DNA of 41,846 nucleotides. Origin: Paracoccaceae bacterium (lineage in GTDB: Bacteria; Pseudomonadota; Alphaproteobacteria; Rhodobacterales; Rhodobacteraceae). The stretch lies in NCBI GenBank assembly GCA_021296235.1, contig JAGWAS010000018.1, positions 36,513 to 78,358 of the forward strand, in the 5' to 3' direction. The notes under the pieces are model-generated. The model was not told the DNA's origin. It made no database searches and worked only from the letters and a program-made list of their open reading frames with translations. Positions 35,630 to 41,846 of this stretch are shown piece by piece (within the stretch, counting starts at the first letter, position 1; each line of letters opens with the position of its first letter). The translations under genes and the position numbers were made by a program.

Positions 35630-36460
35630 GTCGATGTGCTCCTCGGCCTCGGCGTAACTGATGCATATGCGAGAAGTGTATCGCGCAGACGCATCTTTCA
35701 GAATCTGATGGTTGACAATAAAACGCAAGCCCGCATTGAGCACCCTGAAAATGAGCGGCACCGAGCTATCCGGCGAGTCGGCCGTGACGAACAGTTCGTA
35801 TCCCGGCCACTTGAAGAGCACAGATTGTATCCGGGGCGAAGCGATTTCGGCTCGGCCTGGGCGCCGCTTCCGCCCCCCGGAACTTGCCGAGCCGGTTCTA
35901 TGGCAAGGCAATCGGAGTAGCGGACGGCTCGCGTACTGCCAGTACCGGAATGGCGAAACGGTCAACCCCGAAGCGGCAACCGCGGCGCTGGCAATGGTGC
36001 TTGCGCTGCCCAGGGAACCGCTTGGCGTTGTCGTCATCACGAGCAGACCTGACACTGTCGTTTCCGTTGCAAATCACGTCTGCATGACCGTCATGGTGAC
36101 TGGCGGAACGATCAATAAGACGAGACAAAATCCGCGCTCGCGTCCGCTGGTCTCGCCCTTCGCCGATCATTTGCGCGCACAGGCCAGCACCGGCTGCGCC
36201 AAATTTCGAGAGGCGAGGCGAACTTGACTCAAGCGGCCAAGTCGCGGGCGCGGATCTCCCCCAAAGGCGAGGTGTCCAAGCTGGTCGCCGCTGGCAGCGC
36301 TGGCGCAACAAAGACGGGCAAGGCCGCGCGCCTTCCTTCCGGTTCCAGAAACTCTTTCAAAGCATGCCGCAAAAATGTTATAAATGCGCAGGGGGCTGAG
36401 TCTCGGGCGACTGCCCGCCAAGTCCTCCCCGCAAATGAAAAGTCATTGGAGGAGAATACT
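35630..36460. other. Divergent region between the two island operons
   Basis: About 830 bases between the leftward enzyme operon and the rightward transporter operon. Frames up to 170 residues exist on both strands but none resembles a regulator or any family I know. The region must contain promoters for both operons. A regulator gene might have been lost here; no regulator is present in the island. Confidence 0.4.
36355..36384 (+). promoter_or_regulatory. Candidate promoter of the ABC importer operon
   Basis: TTTCAA (36355-36360) and TATAAA (36379-36384), 18 bases apart, lie about 75 bases before the binding-protein start. The -10 stands out in GC-rich sequence. Visual match only. Confidence 0.35.
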
Positions 36461-37507
36461 GTGCATTTAACGCGACGTACGGTCCTGGGCGGCCTAGCCA
36501 CCGCCACGACCCTTGCGAGTCCATCGATCCTGCGCGCTCAAGGCCGCGAGCTTGTGATGGTGGGCTACGGTAATGAATCCGACGCGCCGCTCATCGCGGC
36601 GGGCGAAGAGCTCGGTCGCCGCAATCCGGGGATCTCCCTGCGCGTCATCGGCGGACTCTCGGCCGAGGCCCTGGCGCAGATCAAGGCGGCGCGCGGCGAC
36701 TCGCCCTATGACCTCGCGGTGATGGGATCGCCTGCGATCATCAACGCGCTGGCCGAAGACGTGTTGATACCGCTGGATTTCTCGAAAATCCCGAATTCCG
36801 GCAACGTCGATCCCCGGTTCATGCCCTACGGTTACAATGTTGGTCAACCGATCTGGTTCGAAGGCATCGGCATCGCCTACGACACCTCGAAGATCGCAAA
36901 CCCGGCGACGACGTGGGCCGGTTTGTGGAGCGGCGAGTACAACGGTCGCATCGGCATGTGCCGACCGCAGTCAAATCTCGGGCTCGGAGTGCTGGCCGCG
37001 ACCTGCGAAGCCTTCGGAATGCCGCAGGACGATATGGCGTTTGCACTGAACAAGTGGCAGGAACTCGACCCGCTGGTGGGACGCAGCCCGCCGCTTCTGC
37101 AGCAAATGATCGAGCGCGGTGAGGTGGATCTTGCGCCTCTTTGGCATGTCAACACAGCGCTTGCGGCCGGCGCGGGCCTTCCGATCGGCTATGTCAAGGT
37201 GACGGAACCCGGCCCTCTCATGCTGCCGACGAACATTGTCCACTTCGTCAACACGGCCGAAGGTACGGCAGACTTGGTGCACGAATTCGCCGACATCCTG
37301 TTGACAGAGGGCATTCAGAAGATGGCGGGCAGCGCTCCGATTTATTTCGGAACTGTTGTCAAAGGCGTCCCGGTCGCTCCGGAGGCGGCGCCGTACGTGC
37401 CGTCAACGATGGCCGAACTCGACAGCACAACCTCGCTCGACTGGCCGATTTTCGCGCCGCTCAGAGGCGAAACTGTCGAAACCTTCGACCGCATATTCGC
37501 AGCATGA
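36461..37507 (+). CDS. ABC importer periplasmic binding protein, Tat-exported (spermidine/putrescine/opine type)
   Basis: This PotD-like extracellular solute-binding protein, 348 residues, would capture a small cationic or opine-like nitrogen compound. It begins MHLTRRTVLGGLATATTLA, with a twin-arginine motif (RRTVLGG), and likely cleavage after ILRA (residue 26), suggesting folded export by the Tat system. I chose the GTG at 36461 because GGAGGAG lies seven bases upstream; the open frame back to 36224 has no family resemblance. Its stop codon overlaps the ATPase start by four bases. It heads the rightward operon. Confidence 0.86.
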   Translation: MHLTRRTVLGGLATATTLASPSILRAQGRELVMVGYGNESDAPLIAAGEELGRRNPGISLRVIGGLSAEALAQIKAARGDSPYDLAVMGSPAIINALAEDVLIPLDFSKIPNSGNVDPRFMPYGYNVGQPIWFEGIGIAYDTSKIANPATTWAGLWSGEYNGRIGMCRPQSNLGLGVLAATCEAFGMPQDDMAFALNKWQELDPLVGRSPPLLQQMIERGEVDLAPLWHVNTALAAGAGLPIGYVKVTEPGPLMLPTNIVHFVNTAEGTADLVHEFADILLTEGIQKMAGSAPIYFGTVVKGVPVAPEAAPYVPSTMAELDSTTSLDWPIFAPLRGETVETFDRIFAA

Positions 37508-38583
37508 TGCAAGGACCCGCGGGTCCTTCGAACACAGTCGAAACCACGGCCCCGGTTCTTGGCATCGGGGCCGTCGGCAAGCGGTTCGGCGCCACGAGGG
37601 TTCTTCAGAACTTTACGCTGGAAGTGGCCGAGGGCGAGATCGTGACGCTCCTCGGCCCGTCCGGCTGCGGCAAGACCACGCTGCTGCGCTGCGTCGCGGG
37701 CTTCTGGGAACCTAACGGCGGCACGATCGAGATCGACGGGCAGGACATTGTCGACGTGCCCGTGAACCGCCGCCCGGTCGGCGTCGTGTTTCAGAGCTAC
37801 GCGCTCTTCCCTCACCTCACCGTCGCACGCAACGTCGGCTACGCCCTCCGGATGCGCAACAGGCCGCGCGCCGAGGTGGCGCAGCGGGTCGCCTCAGTGC
37901 TCGAGACCGTGTCGCTCACTGGGTTCGAGAATCGTTACCCGTCACAGCTTTCTGGCGGGCAGCAACAACGCGTCGCCATTGCGCGGGTTCTCGTGATGGA
38001 GCCCCGCGTCCTTCTTCTCGACGAGCCGTTCAACGCTCTTGATGCCAAGCTGCGAGGGGCAATGCAGGTCGAGCTGCGGCAGCTCATCAAGCGCCTCGGT
38101 CTCACATCGATCTTCGTGACCCACGATCAGGAAGAGGCGCTGACGATGAGCGACCGGATCGCTGTGATGTCCGGCGGCAAAATCGAACAGGTCGCGAGCC
38201 CCGACGAGATCTTTGACCGCCCCGCCACCGCCTACGTCGCGGACTTCATCGGCGTGTCCAATTTTTGGGAAACCCAGGCCGAAACGGGGCACGTCAGGCT
38301 GCCCGACGGTCAGACGGTCATGACCGACCTGACGGGCGGCGTTAAGGTTATGACGCGCCCCCACAACCTTCGGCTAGGACCGCCTGAAGCCGGGCCTTGG
38401 AAGGGCACGGTCTCGTTTCACCGCAATGTCGGTCCGCTGATCGAGTATCACGTCGAGGCCTCGGACGGAAACGTTATCCGCGTCTCCGCAATGCGCCAGG
38501 AGCGCGATCGCCCAGTCAAGGACCGTTCCCAGGTCAGCCTTTCCGTGATCGATCCTGCCTCCTGTTCGGTCTATCCCGGCTGA
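37504..38583 (+). CDS. ABC importer ATP-binding protein (PotA-like)
   Basis: This 359-residue ATPase has Walker A GPSGCGKTT (51-59), the Q-loop VFQSYALFPH, signature LSGGQQQRVAIARVL, Walker B LLLDEPFNALD and switch His in FVTHDQEEA. A TOBE-type regulatory domain follows at the C-terminus (TRPHNLRLGP region). This layout is that of PotA-like spermidine/putrescine and related ATPases. The frame is open upstream inside the binding-protein gene, but the ATG at 37504 overlapping the stop codon is the natural start. It shares one base with the next permease gene (TGATG). Confidence 0.93.
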   Translation: MMQGPAGPSNTVETTAPVLGIGAVGKRFGATRVLQNFTLEVAEGEIVTLLGPSGCGKTTLLRCVAGFWEPNGGTIEIDGQDIVDVPVNRRPVGVVFQSYALFPHLTVARNVGYALRMRNRPRAEVAQRVASVLETVSLTGFENRYPSQLSGGQQQRVAIARVLVMEPRVLLLDEPFNALDAKLRGAMQVELRQLIKRLGLTSIFVTHDQEEALTMSDRIAVMSGGKIEQVASPDEIFDRPATAYVADFIGVSNFWETQAETGHVRLPDGQTVMTDLTGGVKVMTRPHNLRLGPPEAGPWKGTVSFHRNVGPLIEYHVEASDGNVIRVSAMRQERDRPVKDRSQVSLSVIDPASCSVYPG

Positions 38584-39515
38584 TGGCCGAGGCGGCGATT
38601 CATCGGCGCATCACGCCGCCCGGCTTCGGAGAACAGGTTGCCGATGCGCTCCTGTCCGGCCGCGGAATCTGGCCGGCCGTTCCGGCGATTGTCGTGCTGA
38701 CCGTGGTCGCCGTGATACCTTTCGCAATTCTCCTTTCGCTCGGCTTCTCCGATTTTGAGATCTCCCGTGGCGCTATCGTTTCGCAGACATTCTCGCTCGC
38801 GCACCTCACGAACGCTTTGACCGATCCACTCTACTGGATCACTTTCCAGCGCTCTATGAATCTCGCGCTCTCGACGACGGCGCTCTGCCTACTGCTCGGT
38901 TACCCTGTCGCCTATCTCTTCCTTACCGGCGGCCGTTGGACGAAGCGATTGATCCTGGTGCTTACGATCGCCCCTCTTTTGACCAGCGGTATTGTCCGCA
39001 CATACGCGTGGCTGGTCATTCTCGGCGGGCGCGGCGTCTTGAATTCGGCGCTGCTGCAGACTGGCCTGATCGACCAGGCGCTCCGGATCATGAACACGCA
39101 TTGGGCCGTGCTGATCGGGATGGTGCAGATCCATTTGCCGGTGATGATCCTGCCGCTGATCGCGGTCATGAGCCGCCATGACAGCCGTCTCGTCGAAGCC
39201 TCCGAGAATCTTGGCGCGTCGCGTATCGGCACGCTACGGACGGTGATCCTTCCGCTCAGCGTGCCGGGCATCGGCACCGGGTCGGCGCTCGTCTTTACCC
39301 TCACCTACACCACCTTTGTCGTCCCGCAGATTCTTGGCGGCGGAAATTATCTGAACGCAGCCACCATGATCTATGAGCAGGTGGTGTTCTCGCTCGAATG
39401 GTCGAAGGGGTCCGTCAGCTCGCTGATCCTGATGGTAACCTGCCTGATCGTGCTTGTGGCGATCGCTCTCTTGACCAATCATTTCACCAAATGGACGAAA
39501 GGCCACGACGCATGA
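38583..39515 (+). CDS. ABC importer permease 1 (PotB-like)
   Basis: This inner-membrane permease of 310 residues has an N-terminal cytoplasmic segment and six hydrophobic segments, starting with WPAVPAIVVLTVVAVIPFAIL. The EAA loop reads VEASENLGASRIGTLRTVILP, typical for the PotB/PotH branch (E-A-x-x-L-G-A-S). The ATG at 38583 overlaps the ATPase stop codon. It ends in a four-base overlap with the second permease. Confidence 0.92.
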   Translation: MAEAAIHRRITPPGFGEQVADALLSGRGIWPAVPAIVVLTVVAVIPFAILLSLGFSDFEISRGAIVSQTFSLAHLTNALTDPLYWITFQRSMNLALSTTALCLLLGYPVAYLFLTGGRWTKRLILVLTIAPLLTSGIVRTYAWLVILGGRGVLNSALLQTGLIDQALRIMNTHWAVLIGMVQIHLPVMILPLIAVMSRHDSRLVEASENLGASRIGTLRTVILPLSVPGIGTGSALVFTLTYTTFVVPQILGGGNYLNAATMIYEQVVFSLEWSKGSVSSLILMVTCLIVLVAIALLTNHFTKWTKGHDA

Positions 39516-40327
39516 AGTGGTTTCGCGGTCGTTCGCTGGTTGACGTGGTCGGGATTGGTCTGGTGCTCGCAGTGGCAGTCTTCTCCCTTGTCCTTCTGGT
39601 CGCGCCGTCGATAATCGTTGTCGTCATCTCCTTCGATACGCGCGCTTATGTCACCTTCCCGCCCGCGGGCTTCACCCTCCGGTGGTACAAAGCTGTTTTC
39701 GAACATGGCGAGCTCGTCGAGGCGATGCTGAACAGCCTCCAGGTTGGGCTGACGGTGACGGTTCTCTGCATCGTTCTTGGCGTTCCTACTGCGCTCGCCT
39801 GCGTGCGCGGCCGCTTCCGGGGGACGACCGCTCTTTCGGTCTTCGTTCTTGTTCCGCACATGGTTCCGGGCATTGTACTGGGCGTCGCTGTTCTTTTCGC
39901 CGGGGCGCTCGTGGGCGTCTCGCCTTCGATCTGGCTTCAGTCCATTTCGATTACTGTTTTCATCGTCGCTGTGATGGTCCGGACCGTGCAAAGCCGGCTG
40001 ATGCGCCTTGATCCAGCGCTCGAAGAGGCCGCGGCAAACCTCCGCGCTACGCCGTTTCAGAGCCTCCGTACGGTGACCTTCCCTCTCCTGATGCCCGCGA
40101 TCCTCGCGGGCGCGGTGTTTACCTTCGTCGAGGGTTTTGACAATCTCTCGGTCGCGATCTTCACTCACGGTTTTCGGGACCGTCCATTGCCGGTCGAACT
40201 GCTGGCCCTCGTGCAGTACACAAGCTCGCCCATCGTCGCCGCCGTCTCGGGCGTGCAGATCGTGCTCGCAATCGCCGCACTTGTCGTCGTCTCAACGTCG
40301 ATCGGCCTCGACAAGGTTAACGAATGA
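39512..40327 (+). CDS. ABC importer permease 2 (PotC-like)
   Basis: The partner permease has 271 residues of the PotC/PotI branch. The region before the second helix has the branch-typical F-x-P-x-G-F-T-L-R-W-Y motif, seen here as FPPAGFTLRWYKAVFEHGE. The EAA loop is LEEAAANLRATPFQSLRTVTFP. It is the last gene of the importer operon. Taken with permease 1 it forms the membrane channel. No enzyme gene follows on this strand. Confidence 0.92.
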   Translation: MKWFRGRSLVDVVGIGLVLAVAVFSLVLLVAPSIIVVVISFDTRAYVTFPPAGFTLRWYKAVFEHGELVEAMLNSLQVGLTVTVLCIVLGVPTALACVRGRFRGTTALSVFVLVPHMVPGIVLGVAVLFAGALVGVSPSIWLQSISITVFIVAVMVRTVQSRLMRLDPALEEAAANLRATPFQSLRTVTFPLLMPAILAGAVFTFVEGFDNLSVAIFTHGFRDRPLPVELLALVQYTSSPIVAAVSGVQIVLAIAALVVVSTSIGLDKVNE

Positions 40328-40846
40328 GCGGCATAGATCACGTCCGATACCGCTGTCGACCATAAATCTGTGACCATACCAAATCGCTGGAAAGAGCACC
40401 GAAGGCCGCCATTCATCGCTTACAGTCAGCTATTGACCGGCCGGCCCCCGCTCTTGAGAATCCGTTACAGGTAAGCAGGAACATCCGCATTCGCGGACCG
40501 GTTCAGGCTCCAGGCCACAGGTCGCTCTGGAATTCGCCGGTCTGCGGTCGGATCGGAGTGCAGCGGCCACGGTTCGTCGTTCGCGATGGGCAAGTGGCAG
40601 CACGCGGTAACCGGAACGAGAGCACCTCTCGAGCGACATGCAGGATTGCCATCGCAACTTCACGCCAGGGCGCAAACCGGAAGAACCCGCCTCTCCTGAG
40701 GCTGCTCCGGAGCTTATATTCGTCGATGACGGCAAGGCCGGGGGGAGACGCCCGGGGTCGTTTAGATGCGGCGACGACATTGCGACTAAGATACGGCAGA
40801 ACAGGACGCAGCGGAGAGACAGTCCGCCAACAATCGGCGTAGTTTG
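40328..40846. other. Intergenic region next to the intron remnant
   Basis: About 520 bases after the importer operon. I see no recognisable gene. The minus strand would be where the 3' half of the group II intron (rest of the reverse transcriptase and RNA domains V-VI) should lie, but the sequence past 40847 does not look like it, so it has been replaced. Confidence 0.4.
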
Positions 40847-41389
40847 TTACCGGGGCGGTGAAATTACCCCACCCTGAGGCGTCCCTTCTTCGGTGCGTTG
40901 CAGGACGCCATTGTCGAGCACTCCTGCTGCCAACCATTTATCGATCAAGCGTCGAATGACGCCGTCATTGATCCTCTGGTCGAGGAACCCCCGCAGGTGT
41001 TTGTGCTCAATGCTTCCAAAGTAATTCGCAATATCGGCATCGATCAACCATCCGAGGCCTTCCACGGCCAGCCCCGCCCGAAGGTCTTTCAACGCTTCGT
41101 GGGCAGAGCGGCCGGGCCTGAAGCCGTACGAGCACGGCAGAAAGTCCGTCTCGTAGATCGGCTCCAGCAGCATCAGAATGGCTCGTTGCGCCACCTTGTC
41201 CTCGTAGGTCGGTATGCCCAGCGGTCGCTGCCCCCCATCCGCTTTCGGGATGTAGTGACGGCGTACCGGTGGTGCACGGTAACGGCCAGACTTCATCCGC
41301 CCCAGGAGGTCAAGCAGGTTGGCCTCCGCGTCGGTTTCGTAGTCCGTCGCCGTCACCCCGTCGATGCCCACAGCCCCGTCCGCTCGCGT
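40847..41389 (-). pseudogene. Group II intron reverse transcriptase/maturase, truncated at both ends
   Basis: The fragment encodes the finger and early palm of a group II intron-type reverse transcriptase: GIDGVTATDYE, YIPKADGGQRPLGIP (RT1), LEPIYETDFLPCSYGFRPG (RT2), LIDADIANYFGSIEH (RT3, first catalytic Asp) and GTPQGGVISP (RT4). It breaks off after ISP with two unrelated residues and a stop, so the YADD box, thumb and maturase domain are missing. Its upstream part continues in frame past the GTG at 41371 to about 41389 (TRADGAV) and then runs into metallophosphoesterase sequence on the other strand. It cannot function. Confidence 0.88.
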
Positions 41390-41772
41390 GCGGTTCAGGC
41401 GCGTTCTCGGTCGACCGGCTCCTGCGCACCCAAGGGCTGGACTGGTGGGAGGACGAGGAGTGCCCGATCGCGGAGCTCAACGCGATCGTCGACCGCTACA
41501 TCGCGGTGAAGCCCCGCATCATGGTGACGCATGACGCGCCGGCAGCGGCGATCGAGGTGGTGTTTCCGGACGTCAGGCTGTTCCGCCCGCTGTCTCGGAC
41601 GATGCAGGCGTTCGACGCGATGTTCGAGCATCACCGTCCGGACGTCTGGATCTTCGGCCACTGGCATCGCTCGGCGTCCGCTGTCGTGGACGGCACGCGG
41701 TTCCAGTGCCTGGGCGAGCTCAGGACCTGTTCGGTGATACGTCGCGAGGGCCGGCCGGCCAGGCTGTACTGA
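41390..41772 (+). pseudogene. C-terminal part of a calcineurin-like metallophosphoesterase
   Basis: From about 41390 the plus strand encodes GAFSVDRLLRTQGLDWWEDE, then PRIMVTHDAPAA and WIFGHWHRS, ending at a TGA (41770-41772). THD and GHWH are the last metal-binding motifs of calcineurin-like phosphoesterases, and SVDR..R...WW is seen in a prophage and plasmid-associated group. The first half, with the D-x-H and GNH motifs, is absent; it is replaced by the reversed intron fragment. No start codon or ribosome-binding site is seen, so I call it a truncated gene. Confidence 0.72.
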
Positions 41773-41846
41773 AGTTCAGTGGTCCGCTGGCACCGCCTTT
41801 CCTTACAACTCATTGATTTGGCACAGCGCATGGAAGGCGCTTGGGA

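Noticed and set aside
37141..37503. Upstream extension of the PotA-like ATPase
   Set aside because: It lies inside the binding-protein gene in another frame; the ATG at 37504 overlaps the stop codon in the normal operon manner.
1..41846. CRISPR array, tRNA or rRNA genes
   Set aside because: I saw no regularly spaced direct repeats and no tRNA- or rRNA-like sequence on either strand.

Overview
The window looks like part of an alphaproteobacterial chromosome, probably a marine or host-associated Rhodobacterales/Rhizobiales-type heterotroph. This rests on family recognition: a Smo/Mtl-type polyol operon, cobS/cobT, an aerobic-type self-sufficient reductive dehalogenase, and Gfo/Idh with sugar isomerase-like pairs. 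No rRNA or tRNA is present to confirm it. By eye, roughly the first 28.5 kb is moderately GC-rich with long gaps between genes. From about 29.8 kb the sequence is clearly more GC-rich and genes overlap in tight operons. The boundary is marked by mobile-element debris.

Layout. 1-1654: divergent cobS (cut by the window edge) and cobT, the last steps of cobalamin assembly. 1687-3639: a Kef-type K+/H+ antiporter with a C-terminal TrkA-N domain. 4840-8058: a 1072-residue fusion of a cobalamin/iron-sulfur reductive dehalogenase with a flavin/[2Fe-2S] reductase. 8460-9712: the C-terminal remnant of a GatZ/KbaZ-like protein and a PfkB sugar kinase. 9932-18659: a LacI regulator and a seven-gene polyol uptake and oxidation operon (binding protein, two permeases, ATPase, SDR, mannitol 2-dehydrogenase, Zn-alcohol dehydrogenase). 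19166-23952: two divergent pairs, each a Gfo/Idh/MocA oxidoreductase with a TIM-barrel sugar isomerase/epimerase. 24558-26811: a histone-deacetylase-fold acetylpolyamine amidohydrolase and a Sel1-repeat protein. 26985-28327: a Rieske ferredoxin and a membrane desaturase/hydroxylase translated as a pair.

28567-29631 is a scar: a 133-bp MITE-like element with 23-bp perfect terminal inverted repeats, the N-terminal piece of an SNF2-type helicase, and a decayed IS1634-family transposase. 29871-40327 is a catabolic island of two divergent operons. The leftward one encodes a SIS-domain protein, a PfkB kinase, a PuuE-like deacetylase, an Asp/Glu-racemase-fold protein and an amidohydrolase. The rightward one encodes a spermidine/putrescine/opine-type ABC importer with a Tat-exported binding protein. 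The kinase plus SIS pair resembles the FrlD/FrlB and FraD/FraB logic for Amadori compounds, and the three other enzymes suggest a nitrogen-heterocycle partner; this combined pathway is my inference. The window ends in another scar, a doubly truncated group II intron reverse transcriptase abutting the C-terminal part of a metallophosphoesterase.

How the genes connect. Cobalamin from the cob genes could supply the dehalogenase. Polyols imported by the ABC system would be oxidised to ketoses and phosphorylated by the PfkB kinase, but the GatZ-like partner next to that kinase is broken.
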